64,000 nucleotides of DNA from Nematostella vectensis (GCF_932526225.1 NC_064039.1:8493459-8557458); one strand, 5' to 3'; positions 22,301-32,850 are shown, counted from the stretch's first letter. The notes: generated by a model not told the origin, from the letters alone. Translations and numbers: made by a program.

Positions 22301-25171
22301 TACCTCACCCAATGGGAGAGCATCACTCAAGAAAGCTCCCGATCCAAGCAAACAGTAAGTAAAATGGTGGTTGTCTTGGCTTGTGTAAAAATCAGGGGCC
22401 TGTATGACGCAGTTGGGAGAGCGTCGTTTAGCTGTGCCTGTGTCTCTCACAATTAGGTCTCGGGTTTGATTCCCGGTTTCGACGTGAGTTGAGTGGCTCC
22501 CCGCCTTACTCCAAGGGCTTTTTATTGGGCTCTAGATCCGGTTGTTCTCCTTCCACACACACGCCATACACACAAAACCAGTTTTTTCGATCTTAGCTGT
22601 GTGCCATGGTCAGACGTGGGGTCAGTACGCAGCTCTTACAAGCTGCAATTTGATTGGGCAAATGAACAGTATCCGCACCTCGACACAAAGAACGAGAAGA
22701 ATAGAGACAAAATAAACTCCTTTGTAGAACAAAGATAATAAGAGACAAAGCAGCTGCGTACTTACTCCAGACGTGAGTTGTATGGTGGCTGCCTGAGGCG
22801 CCTTCTATGCCTTCGTCTTGACCACGTTATCTGCGCTAACGTATTTGTCAACATCGCATTAGCAAGGAGTGTGACTATCAAATACTTAATATATTTATTT
22901 AAGAATGTTGACATCTAACTTAAAGGTTTTTATTTCAGACCTCGAGAACTTAAAAAGAAGCCACAATTGAAACGTCAGATGTCAGTTTCTTCGCTTATTC
23001 TCACGTGGTGCAAAGACGTCACCGAAGGTTATAAGGTACGCACGCCAACCTTTCCCGCCAAAACCAATAGTCTTTAATTACGCACTCCCCTTCTTTACCC
23101 GCAAAGTGTGGGTAATAGGATCCTAAGCTACCGACACCGTTTCTTTTCCCGCCCAAATTGAGGGTTGAAGGGTGCGCATGTTCAGACTTTTCCCGCCAAA
23201 ATCGAGGTTCTAAGGTTGCGCACTGTCCCTTTTTCCCGCCAAAAATGAGTGATATAAGATGCAGATTTCACCGATTCCCGCCAAGTGCGGCTAGAGAAGT
23301 GTATAATTATTTTTTCTGACAAAACTGGAAGTAAGCAATTGGTGTTCTTTTCTCGACTACAGCATGCATTTCTCATTCATGGCAAGGGTAATCTTTTTTA
23401 TCATGATTTTCAGGGAGTAAATATAACCAACTTCAGTGGAAGTTTCGCTAATGGCCTTGCGTTTTGTGCGCTTATCCACAAGTTCAACCCCGACAAGTTT
23501 GACTTTGATTCACTGGACCCAGAGAATAGACATTACAACTTCAAGCTAGCATTTGAAACTGGAGAGTGAGTATTGTAGCTTCAATAATAACATCGCACAT
23601 AAATCAAATGCTGTATTTTTCCCTAATCACATGACATGCTCTATTCTTCCCTAATCACATGACATGCTGTATTCTTCCCTAATCACATAACATGCTGTAT
23701 TCTTCCCAGAATCACATGACATGTTGTATTCTTACCTAATCACATGACATGCTGTATTCTTCCCAGAATCACATGACATGCTGTATTCTTCCCTAATCAC
23801 ATGACATGCTGTATTCTTCCCTAATCACATGACATGCTGTATTCTTCCCTAATCACATGAAATGCTCTATTCTTCCCTAATCACATGACATGTTGTATTC
23901 TTCCCTAATCACATGACATGCTCTATTCTTCCCTAATCATATGATATGCTCTATTCTTCCCTAATCATATGATATGCTCTATTCTTCCCTAATAACACGA
24001 CATGTTGTATTCTTCCCTAATCATATGATATGCTCTATTCTTCCCTAATCATATGATATGCTCTATTCTTCCCTAATCACACGACATGCTGTATTCTTCC
24101 CTAATCATATGATATGCTCTATTCTTCCCTAATCATATGATATGCTCTATTCTTCCCTAATCATATGATATGCTCTTTTCTTCCCTAATCACATGACATG
24201 CTGTATTCTTCCCTAATCACATGACATGCTCTATTCTTCCCTAATCACATGACATGCTGTATTCTTCCCTAATCACATGACATGCTCTATTCTTTCCTAA
24301 TCCTATGATATGCTCTATTCTTCCCTAATCGTATGATATGCTCTATTCTTCCCTAATCGTATGATATGCTCTATTCTTCCCTAATCACATGATATGCTCT
24401 ATTCTTCCCTAATCATATGATATGCTCTATTCTTCCCTAATCACACGACATGCTGTATTCTTCCCTAATCATATGATATGCTCTATTCTTCCCTAATCAT
24501 ATGATATGCTCTATTCTTCCCTAATCATATGATATGCTCTTTTCTTCCCTAATCACATGACATGCTGTATTCTTCCCTAATCACATGACATGCTCTATTC
24601 TTCCCTAATCACATGACATGCTGTATTCTTCCCTAATCACATGACATGCTGTATTCTTCCCTAATCACATGGCATGCTCTATTCTTTCCTAATCGTATGA
24701 TATGCTCTATTCTTCCCTAATCATATGATATGCTCTATTCTTTCCTAATCACAGGACATGCTGTATTCTTCCCTAATCATATGATATGCTCTATTCTTCC
24801 CTAATCATATGAAATGCTCTATTCTTCCCTAATCATATGATATGCTCTTTTCTTCCCTAATCACATGACATGCTGTATTCTTCCCTAATCACATGACATG
24901 CTCTATTCTTCCCTAATCACATGACATGCTCTATTCTTCCCTAATCACATGACATGCTCTATTCTTCCCTAATCACATGATATGCTGTATTCTTCCCTAA
25001 TCACATGATATGCTGTTTTGCAGGTCGGTAGGTGTTCCAGCTCTCCTAGATGTCGAAGACATGTTTCGTATGAAGAAACCCGAGCCTCGAAGCGTCCAAT
25101 GTTATGTACAAATGATCTTTAGCAAATACCGACCTAAAGATTTGGATACGTCCAATCTTATTATAGCCTAA
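13351..25171 (+). CDS. Smoothelin-like protein with C-terminal CH domain (smoothelin-like 1), eight exons
   Basis: Predicted cytoskeletal, actin-associated protein of the smoothelin family. Coding exons: 13351-13401, 18248-18847, 20131-20295, 20836-21075, 22131-22354, 22939-23035, 23414-23565 and 25024-25171. All junctions are GT-AG with continuous phase (0,0,0,0,2,0,2), giving about 558 aa and a TAA at 25169-25171. Exons 1-2 hold an SMTN-type helix (NIDERRKIRAELRAIKAKK), resembling the FEERKLIRAALRELRQRK box of vertebrate smoothelin. Exon 2 also has RTTFKFEM and a basophilic site, RMSRRASL. Exon 5 has KKLGSVADR, matching KKMGSIFDR of smoothelin, then a Pro/Ser/Thr linker. Exons 6-8 encode one type-2 CH domain (LTWCKDVTEGY, NFSGSFANGLAFCALIHKF, KKPEPRSVQCYVQ), ending DLDTSNLIIA. 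Exon 3 is the least certain because its acceptor tract is poor. EHBP1/MICAL-like CH proteins are the main alternative, but the N-terminal SMTN box argues against them. Confidence 0.85.
15480..15710. mobile_element. MITE with 21-bp TIRs in smoothelin-like 1 intron 1
   Basis: Perfect terminal inverted repeats CACAGGCAGCCCAAGGCTAC / GTAGCCTTGGGCTGCCTGTG. Flanks ATTTCAC (15473-15479) and ATTTCAT (15711-15717) look like a target-site duplication of six to seven bases. Non-coding. Confidence 0.85.
16760..17189. mobile_element. Tc1/mariner-like MITE with TA target site
   Basis: Left end CAGAAAACACCCGCGTATAA; the right end, read inversely, is CAGTAAACACCTGCGTATAA. TA dinucleotides flank both ends (16758-16759 and 17190-17191). 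The 430-bp interior has no ORF. CAGT-type ends plus TA duplication suggest the Tc1/mariner superfamily. Confidence 0.75.
18976..19929. mobile_element. Foldback element with about 170-bp inverted arms
   Basis: The arms at 18976-19147 and 19765-19929 are inverted copies. The left begins AGGTCGTTAGCGCGTTAATC and the right ends GATTAACGCGCGAGCGACCT. Words such as GAGGGCGTTATCAATTTTAA and AACTTCGCACAGAACCG are shared in opposite orientation. It lies in smoothelin-like 1 intron 2. The interior has no recognisable transposase. Confidence 0.85.
19931..20130. repeat. 40-bp tandem array running into the exon 3 acceptor
   Basis: Five imperfect copies of a unit containing CTGATTATTTTCTTAGAATT and TGGGCAGTCTA. 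The last copy contributes the 3' splice site CTACGTCAG that precedes exon 3 (20131). It begins immediately after the 18976-19929 foldback. Confidence 0.85.
20361..20415. repeat. (GAT/GATGAT)n microsatellite
   Basis: Interrupted ATAATGATGATGATG run in smoothelin-like 1 intron 3. Confidence 0.9.
21091..22044. mobile_element. Nested palindromic foldback element in smoothelin-like 1 intron 4
   Basis: The outer arms are 21091-21200 and about 21925-22044, in inverted orientation; both carry CAAGAACAATCAGTTATCAA and CAGCCGTCA words. A second inverted pair lies inside, at about 21431-21510 and 21640-21716. All four segments carry an AGCTCCTCC...CCCGGGCTC-like core, alternating in direction. No coding capacity. 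Confidence 0.8.
22392..22830 (+). mobile_element. tRNA-derived SINE, interrupted by a hAT-like MITE
   Basis: The head contains an A-box-like GCAGTTGGGAGAGCGTC and a B-box-like GGGTTTGATTCCCGG at about tRNA spacing. A non-tRNA body follows (TGGCTCCCCGCC, GGGCTCTAGATCCGG). The element is split by the MITE at 22619-22767. The 3' boundary is approximate. It is not a functional tRNA gene, because the acceptor stem does not pair. Confidence 0.7.
22619..22767. mobile_element. hAT-like MITE family B, copy 1, with 8-bp TSD
   Basis: Ends GGGTCAGTACGCAGCT and, inversely, GAGTAAGTACGCAGCT. Perfect 8-bp flanking duplication CAGACGTG at 22611-22618 and 22768-22775. A second copy, in opposite orientation, lies at 34944-35091 in ADAR intron 11 and shares the GCAATTTGATTGGGCAAATG interior. 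The 8-bp duplication supports hAT-type mobilisation. Confidence 0.85.
23029..23290. repeat. Splice-donor-derived degenerate array with E2F-like sites
   Basis: It starts at the exon 6 donor (TATAAG|GTACGCAC) and repeats as CTAAG|GTTGCGCAC, TGAAG|GGTGCGCA, TCCTAAG and ATATAAG, each followed about 15-25 bases later by a TTTCCCGCCAAA-type word. Close matches to the E2F consensus occur near 23049, 23143, 23188, 23232 and 23274. The array lies in smoothelin-like 1 intron 6 and includes the last bases of exon 6. Confidence 0.75.
23600..25020. repeat. 28-bp minisatellite filling smoothelin-like 1 intron 7
   Basis: About fifty copies of a 28-bp unit (TGCTGTATTCTTCCCTAATC + ACATGACA). Two main variants, ACATGACATGCTGTA and ATATGATATGCTCTA, are interspersed. 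The rare marker GCTCTTTTCTTCCC recurs at about 24172, 24536 and 24844, multiples of 28 apart, indicating higher-order duplication. The array merges into the exon 8 acceptor (ATGCTGTTTTGCAG) and leaves only about 35 bp of unique intron at the donor side. Confidence 0.95.
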
Positions 25172-28100
25172 TGGGATACAACAGGGATCCTGATAATCCG
25201 GGATTCAGTTCAAGTATCTTTATAAATTTTATAGACAGTATGCCCCTGGCTATGGCGAATCCCTCTTTTTCACATCTCATATGTGCCACAGATATCCCAA
25301 CGATCGGGGACAAAGACACCTTTTACCAATGCGTACGGTCATTAGACAGTATACCACAGGAAATCCGGAAGATCTAGGACGAGACAGCGCCTGGCTAGAC
25401 TACAGAAGACCCGAGAATCCAAGACTACGATAATATGAATCCTTATTATCTGGGATAATGTCTCGTACGCATCAAGAACTGTGAAGGTGTAAATCCGGAC
25501 TATTTAATGATACGTACTGATGGACAGGTTAAGAAAATACAACAAGATGGGTGTGTGTCAATCCTAAAACTACACAGGGAGTCCAAGCGCCCAGGGTATA
25601 ACTTTAGCTACTAGGGTAAATAACCTTGAAAAGGCTTTCTAATACTTTCTAATATGTTTCTTATCTTAGTGTAGTTTTTCAGATTTGAATGTCCTTGGTC
25701 TAAATCCTTTGAGCAGTTATGAGGCAAAGTTTAGTTACAAAAACAAGAACTTGAAGACCCTGATTTTACTAGCAGACTATCGACTTCAATCACTGAACTT
25801 TAATCAATCCTGCAATGAATTAGCTTAATTTGATTGTTTCATTTTATTTATAGTATGAATTGATCCATTCTTCCCAAAATTATCATAGTTCTCAATATTA
25901 AATATCAAATATTCATCAAGCAAGGGTCTAGGGTATTAGTAGAATGACGTCACATGCTATATCTTTCCTTGGAGTATATGTCAATTTTATTGCTAATTCC
26001 CAAATTTTTGTACATTCAAAGGCATTTTTTCTACAGTTATAATGTATTAATATAATGTATTTTTATATTTGGTATATTTTTGGAATACCGAAATGTTTCC
26101 TTTAAAGATCTTTAGAGAAAATCATGTGCTTCGTTCATTCGTGTTGTGAGTCATCTATGGGTCTTTACTCTTAAATTTTGATCAGATTATATTTCTTCTT
26201 ACTATATCAGTGCTCAACAAGGCCATGTCAGGGGCGACGGACGGGGAGGGGAAGCCACACTCCCCCCCTAACCCCCACACCCCACTTTTAAAAGTTAGGC
26301 CGAAAGGATGTTGTTAGGCCCCAGACCCCGCAAATTGCAGGCGGCGACTGTATTTGACTTTTTCATGCGACACACTTTTCTATCTATTGCGATTTGATCG
26401 ACATTTTGAACACATTCGAGCCAATGACATCCTTGAAGACATTTGGGTGCCAGCTGGTTGGTACCATTTCGGAAATAGATCTTCCCCGCCTCGCGTTACT
26501 GGCGCTCTAGAAACAATCCTTTGAGAAACTGTCCTCTAAGATGTTTAGTCATAAAGCGATACTTCATGGTGAGGGTCGTGTATCAAGTTTAGGAAGCGAT
26601 CTCGAGAAGCCCTTGGCGAGTGAGGACACATGTATATATCAGTCTCAAAGCGATCTATCTCATTTGATAATTACCTCTGCAGTATTCAAATCTCTAATCC
26701 ATGTTTTGAAGTGCACAACTAACTTGCCTCTGTAAGAGGGATCAAGGCCATCTGTCGGTGGACTAGGGAACCCATGCCTCTTGTATGTCCTGTTGAGACA
26801 TGCGCGCCTGTGCGCGGCGGGCGGTGTATCGCTAGAGGCGCACGCGGGTCCCAAATGACTTTCGCATTAAAGAAGCGGCGAGACGCAAAAACATCGAGCG
26901 TGCATTAGTAACGGTTGACTAGCCACAACTGATATAGGCTTATGAGACCTGAGAGGGGGAAGGGGGGGGGGCGACGGGAGGTGTTGATACTCATTAAGAC
27001 TAGCATCCAAGAAGATTCGTTCGTTTTTTAACATTACATGGCACACCGTTGGGAAGGGAAAGGTTCCGTTTAAGTCTGTAAATAGTCAATATGAATGAGA
27101 GCGACATTCAAATGCTTATTTTCGCCCCCTGCAAAGGACCAAACAACTGAAGTGCGCGTTGTTTGAGAGTGACAGAGTTGATATAAAGACGTGTACGTGG
27201 CAGGGGCATATATGAAAAGAGATGAGTCCACTCCACACATGATAACCTTTGAAGTACCATCCGCGATAAGAATTAGTACGGGGATGGAGTAAGGCGGGGG
27301 CACCCATTTATTCCCCCCCTCCCCTCCACACACACACACACACCCACTCCAGACAACTCACTCCAGACTCCCACAATCAAGAAAAAAAAGCCACTTTGAA
27401 ATAAGATTTATTGATTTGATCATAAATGGCTGATGATGTGACCGGGGGCGAAAGCATTGATTATTTGAGCTGCCAAAAGCATTTCCGGGGGAAAAAAATC
27501 ACTCACAGGGGAAGGGTGCGGCTAACTACCTGCTTCTGAGCCGGTCCACCCCGCCAGGTTGTCGCAACGCGCCATATATTGTCATGGGCACCCCCTGTAT
27601 AGCTATGACAAACTTGACTGCTCAAGTACGACACAGACACTAACACGATATATTAGAGTTCGAATACATACAGACACTTGGTAGCAACACCATTCCAAAG
27701 GCGAAGCCAAGGTCGGCAGCTGAAGCGAGCGCGCGCCGGTAAGTGAGACCCTGTGTAACACATACTTAGCCTGTCCGTGTAGACCCACCAACAGCAGACG
27801 CGATGACCCTTCATTCAGATCAAATACAGCCTACCGTGGATTCGGGTCGTTCGACTAAATGCTAGACGAATACAAACGAGGCGGTTCGGACGTAGATACA
27901 CGATATGCTTGTTTGTTTTCTTGAGGATTAATAACAAGAATTTCTTTTCTATGTATTTTAACAAGAGAGATAATGTGATGAGTTATTAACGATATCGTTT
28001 GAATCAAATAACTGATTTTCCACAAACAAAATTCCCGTAAATAGATACAGGATGTTTAAAAAGATATCTGCGCAGTAAGCGTCAAAACAAAACACAACTC

Positions 28101-29040
28101 ATCACCTTAATTATGCCGATGTATAAAACATTTTTTTAATCATGTGGATTTGAGCCCGAGAGGATAAAAAAACCCTTTTCTTTTCGCAGTAAGAAGTAAA
28201 GAAATTTATTTTCTTAAAGAAAGCGTTCTTGATATTTATAGATAAATACAATTCTGAAGCCATTCCTAATACATTTGCAAAAAAGGATTAATTTGGTAAT
28301 TAACCTAATTGGTGTTACAAAAAGGGTGACAATCGTCTTTCACTCCGTCATAATAAAACCATTAGACTACCATGGGAGACCTTAAATAACCAACTAAAAG
28401 GACTTGGTCACAAGCAGGAAAAGCTACAAATCATTAGAAGCCGGTAGACGTAGCCTGTAATGGGCAAATTCGTTCTGCAATGAAATAATGCTGTAAGCAG
28501 GGGGTAGTTCGTAAAGGTGATCCAATCAAGTGGAATAAATCCATTGAAACACGCAATAAGTATTTACATTATGTGGAACAATCCTGAATAATGACTGCGA
28601 AAAATCGCTCAATTCAGGAAAAGCTGTCTACAAGACATGATGAATTGACGCATTGATCTTTTAAAGAGATTTGATATTATCAGATCGGAAGTTAATTTCG
28701 ACAACAAAAGGACCCGGGATGCCCAGTTTGGGGTAGATTATTTGCGCATTGAAACCTGCTTGCTTGTTTTTCATTGTAAAAAATGAATAAAGAACAAAGT
28801 GCTGTTCTTAAATTTTTGCATCAACACGTCTTTTGTACACTTGATTTCGCTAGTAAAACCGATAAAGGATAAAGGAAACTCGATACTGTGAGTTCTTGAG
28901 ATGTAAAGAAACTACTTGACTGGTCGGGATGAGGCACGCATTGGTAGTGTTATCGCGGTGTCTCTAGTAGTGAAAGGCCATTATCTGTGGCGCTGCCCTC
29001 ACGTGGATAATCAAATCAGGGGGTTGTAAGGATCACTAGT
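25172..29040. other. Region between the two smoothelin-like modules; no gene recognised
   Basis: It holds the 3' UTR of smoothelin-like 1 and anonymous sequence. Short ORFs (25171-25377, 26541-26735, 27070-27339, 27603-27791) show no motif. C-rich and CA-repeat tracts occur at about 27310-27345. If the downstream module is an alternative 3' end of the same gene, this is an intron. Confidence 0.5.
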
Positions 29041-29150
29041 TCCATCAAGTATTCAGTGCGAGAGTGGAACACAGAGAGTACACATTAGCTCCTGAAAAGA
29101 CGCTTCACCAAAGCCTTTTGCCGGTTACAAAGAACTTGTTCTACATACAG
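29041..29150 (+). other. Possible 5' non-coding exon of smoothelin-like 2
   Basis: A strong donor CTACATACAG|GTAAAG at 29150/29151 lies about 1 kb upstream of the acceptor at 30117. A leader exon ending here would give smoothelin-like 2 its own promoter. There is no direct proof of transcription; the left end is arbitrary. Confidence 0.25.
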
Positions 29151-29789
29151 GTAAAGTTCAAAACTCAATTAGGTTTAACCTTAGGTTTAGTGTTTGTTTT
29201 ATGTGATTTTCTAAACGTAGATGCGTTTGATTAAAAAAAATACTCTGTAAACGTGTGAGTTACCAGATGCTAATTCAAAAAATTATTTTTATATACGAAA
29301 GACTAGAGAGGGACTTGATCGATAGAAACAAGAATTCGCTTCCATCATTGGGTATCTCGTGATCACCGCGAGTGTGCCGAGTGGGGTTTAGTAATTTGAA
29401 TCGCCTTTCGAACATATGACTCTCACGTTCAAGCTAGAGACTAATCAAGTTTATTTCTTATACTGAAAAGGGTTACCAAGCACGGTTTTGAAAAGTAGCA
29501 ATAGAATTTTTGTTGATGAATACTGAAATTCTTGCACATTCTCTCATCTTGATTCACCTGAGAGACAAACACTGACAATAATCATTTAAGCTTTTTACGC
29601 ACTTATCAATCGAAGATATGTCGATCAAGAGCAATGAAATAATCCAGAAAGAATGAGGTTTTTATACAAGACGCGATAGCAAATATTTTTCGTCTAGGTA
29701 TTAGGTTTCTTGGTGATGTTCACTGAGATACGATTAAAAAATGATCAAGATAAATTCACTCATAAGACGGCCTTCAATTCTCCTTCTCC

Positions 29790-30080
29790 TCCTCGAAATT
29801 CATCATCGTATCATGATCATCATGATGGTGATTATCATCACCATCGTCATCGCATTGTGCCTGTACTGCGACGGGAGTCATAATTAAACAAACGTCATCA
29901 TCATCATCGTCATCATCATCATCCTTATAATTAGTTTTATTATTTCATCATGCTGATATCATCATTGTTATCGCATAAAGATCAACATCATCTTAATCTT
30001 ATCATCATCACATTGTAATCATCATCATCATTAAACCTCATCTTTGTCATCATCACATCATCGTCATCATCATCGTAAAC
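29790..30080. repeat. Interrupted (ATC/CAT)n tract
   Basis: Repeated ATCATCATC/CATCATCGTC words, immediately upstream of the smoothelin-like 2 first coding exon. Confidence 0.9.
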
Positions 30081-30117
30081 ATGTCTTTGTCTTCATGACC
30101 ACCTTATTTCCCTTTAG

Positions 30118-32850
30118 AGCAACTTAAAAAATCTCAACATGTCAAGGTTCGGGTCCGTGGCGGATAGACGAGAGTTCTTCCGGCGAGCAATGGAGCAGGA
30201 GAACAAGCCGGCGTCATCAAGACCTCGAATCAGGTCCGATAACTCGGACATAGCCCGGGCCAGACGGACGCGTGACATCAATCGCACGGAGGTCAAAACA
30301 GAGACAATAACAGAGACCAAGAGATCCGACGAGGAGACGAAGTCCGACCAAGAGACTAACAGATCCGATGAGGTGACGAAAAGATCCGAACCGGAGACGA
30401 CAGATCGCACGGAGAAAGTGGAAGAGAGCGAAAAACAAAACAGCGATAAAATCAATAATAACGATGAGACACAGATAGAAAGTAACGCTGAGGCGCCTAT
30501 TGAAGCAAAGCTGGATGGTCCAACATCGCCTACTTCACCCACAACCCCAACTTCACCCAGAACACCGACTTCGCCCACCTCACCAATATCACCAACTTCG
30601 CCTTCAAGAAAGGAGTAAGAGGCATCACATCATTTCATGCGCTTATAAGACAGTTTATAGCCACGACAATGGGATTACGGAGGTATTATATTATTGGGGG
30701 GACAACGCAGCCAAATCATTAGGGGGGGGGTTCAAACAACACAGGCAAATCATGAGATGGGGTGGGGCAAACAACACAGCCAGATCATGAGGGGAGGGGG
30801 ATGGTCAAGCCAAATCACGAGGGGGGAGTGGGGATGTGTGTGGGGGTACACCCAGGGGAGAGGAGCTTCTTACGGGGGGCCCAGGGGAGAGGGTATTACT
30901 TAGGAAGGGACCCAGGGGGCTTGGGAGCTACGCCTATTTTGGCCAAAATTTTGGGGTACTCTATTGTCAATAATTTTCTAACTAAGGCAACTTGTTCAAG
31001 AGGACAAGCGAGGACCGTTGTGTGGGTCCCAGCAGTGTTAACGGGGTTCAACAATACAAGTCTTTCTACTGCGCCCTTCAAACTAACTGAGCCACGAATG
31101 TCAATCTTACCCATGTGATTGCAGGCCCCGAGTTCTAAAGAAAAAACCCATGATGCAACGCCAGCAGTCAGTATCATCTTTAGTGTTGACGTGGTGCCAA
31201 GACGTCACAAAAGACTATCCGGTATGACGTCATTATCATGAACAGTGTCACTAGAGACTACCCGGTATGACGTCATTAACATGTACAGTGTCACTAGAGA
31301 CTACCCGGTATGACGTCATTATCATGAACAGTGTCACTAGAGTCTACCCTGTATGACGTCATTAACATGAACAGTGTCACTAGAGACTACCCGGTATGAC
31401 GTCATTAACATGTACAGTGTCACTAGAGACTACCCGGTATGACTTCATTTACATGAACAGTGTAAGGCGGGAAGGGGAGGGGGGGTATGGTGTTGACATG
31501 GTGCCAGGACGTCACTAAAGACTACCCGGTATGACGTGATTATCATTGAAATTGCTATAACGCATGATCACAGAATATTGAATCACAAAAATTTCAATTG
31601 TTCTTTTTCAAGGGTGTCGAGATCAAGAATTTCAGCACTAGCTTCTATGACGGCTTGGCTTTCTGTGCACTCATACACAAGTTCAACCCGGACAAGTTCG
31701 ATTTTAGTGAGCTGACTCCAGAGGATCGGAGGCATAACTGGACGCTTGCCCTGGAGACAGGAGAGTGAGTTTGAATCTCGTGCTGTTACAGGGGATGTGT
31801 GGCATGTCTTCAGGGGCGGACCTAGCTTTTCGCTAAAGGGGGGGGGGGGGGGATTTTTTTGTTACATATGGCTTTCTGGCAGCGCAAGGAAGGAGGGGGT
31901 TTAAATTAACAACCCCCCCCCCCCCCCCCCTAGATCCGCTACTGGTCTTTTTTTTAATCATACCACTCCCTATTCATCTAGGCGCCTTTTAAAGCACTAC
32001 CCATCTCAGCTTATGTAGTCTGCTGAATCACACCCCGCAAACAGCAATACTCAGATTCAAAGATTCAAAGCGGCAATCGCACCAGTTTACTTCCAGTCCC
32101 AAAAGAATCTATTAGAAAACCGCTCTAAATTTTCCATAACATCCCCGAAGAAACTTCCAATAGACACACTGTTTTTACAATTTTGAAATATTTTTCGCGT
32201 TTTCCGTTAAATATCATCGGAGATTGTTACGTAATCTACCGGAAGTAAACTGGTCGCCGCTACTAACAACAGTGTAATTTATTCTAGGTAGGAGGTAGGT
32301 CACATAGTGTCGTGAAAAATCTGGTGCAAACTTGCACGGGGTCGAGACAATGCTGTATGTTCGTGTTCGGCCAATTTGATAGGGAATAGATCACGTGACT
32401 TTTCTGGGTGGCAAATTCAAACCAAAACAATCAAAGAAATGACTGCGCCCGTCACACCAGAGAACGACAAAAAATAAATCTTTAAATGAAACTAAACCCT
32501 TTCTGAATAAAAAATTGTCTTTTTTTGTAAGCACTGAATAAGTTGCCGTTATTTTGCCGCTAAAAGCCTGAGCGCGCGCTAGCTAGTTTGCCACCCAAAC
32601 AGTCACGTGATCTCTTAGCGCAATTCCCTTATTGGGAACTACTCGTTCTTCATCACCACAGGTATTCCTATCGGCCCAATGTGTTACCTGTTGTGGTTCC
32701 AGGTCTGTCGGGATATCACAGATGTTCGACCTCGAAATGATGCTGAGGCAAAGGAAGCCCGAGCCACGCAGTGTCCAGTGCTACGTGCAGATGATCTTCA
32801 GCAAATACAGACCCAAGGACCTCGACATGTCTAATCTCAGAATCGCGTAA
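30118..32850 (+). CDS. Smoothelin-like CH-domain protein, tandem partial duplicate (smoothelin-like 2), four exons
   Basis: Coding exons: 30139(or 30118)-30614, 31125-31221, 31613-31764 and 32703-32850. The last three are 97, 152 and 148 bp, exactly the lengths and phases (2,0,2) of smoothelin-like 1 exons 6-8. From ATG 30139 the protein is about 290 aa. Exon A has FGSVADRREFFRRAMEQE, matching GSVADRMAYFRQQAAKEQ in exon 5 of the upstream gene. A Glu/Lys/Ser/Thr-rich acidic stretch and a (T)SPT-repeat linker follow. Then comes a CH domain (LTWCQDVTKDY, NFSTSFYDGLAFCALIHKF, KKPEPRSVQ replaced by RKPEPRSVQ), ending DLDMSNLRIA and TAA at 32848-32850. The N-terminal SMTN helix is absent. A good acceptor (TTTCCCTTTAG|AGC) precedes the ATG, and the frame is open back to it in phase 0. 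The exon could therefore be spliced either from a leader exon or from exon 4 of smoothelin-like 1. Confidence 0.85.
31210..31545. repeat. 43-bp array derived from the smoothelin-like 2 exon B donor
   Basis: The exon end GACTATCCG|GTATGACGTCATT is repeated about six times as GACTACCCG|GTATGACGTCATT, spaced 43-44 bp with ATGAACAGTGTCACTAGA between. A longer exon-like copy (GTGTTGACATGGTGCCAGGA...) sits at 31488-31535. Most copies keep GTATGA as a potential donor and contain a TGACGTCA palindrome. Confidence 0.9.
31811..31944. mobile_element. Short hAT-like element with G/C homopolymer core
   Basis: Ends CAGGGGCGGACCTAG and TAGATCCGCTACTG are imperfect inverted repeats. GTCTT flanks both sides (31806-31810, 31945-31949). 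The interior is a G-run, T-run and long C-run. Related to the element at 11912-12194. Confidence 0.6.
32071..32260. mobile_element. MITE family A, copy 2
   Basis: Inverted ends CACCAGTTTACTTCC / GGAAGTAAACTGGT, with the same interior words as copy 1 at 5090-5329. It is about 50 bp shorter and lies in smoothelin-like 2 intron C. Confidence 0.85.
32379..32632. mobile_element. MITE with AGATCACGTGACT inverted ends
   Basis: The left arm (TAGGGAATAGATCACGTGAC ... GGGTGGCAAA) is mirrored by the right arm (TTTGCCACCC ... AGTCACGTGATCTC ... ATTCCCTTA). It ends just upstream of smoothelin-like 2 exon D. Non-coding. Confidence 0.75.

Noticed and set aside
22392-22480. Possible tRNA gene (A-box and B-box matches)
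   Set aside because: No pairing acceptor stem, and followed by a non-tRNA body; best read as a SINE head.
23600-25020. CRISPR-like regular repeat
   Set aside because: Units are directly contiguous with no unique spacers, in a eukaryotic intron; it is a minisatellite.
30940-31110. tRNA-like words (GTGGCTCAGTTAG on the minus strand, GGGTTCAA on the plus strand)
   Set aside because: The A-box-like and B-box-like words are on opposite strands and cannot form one promoter.
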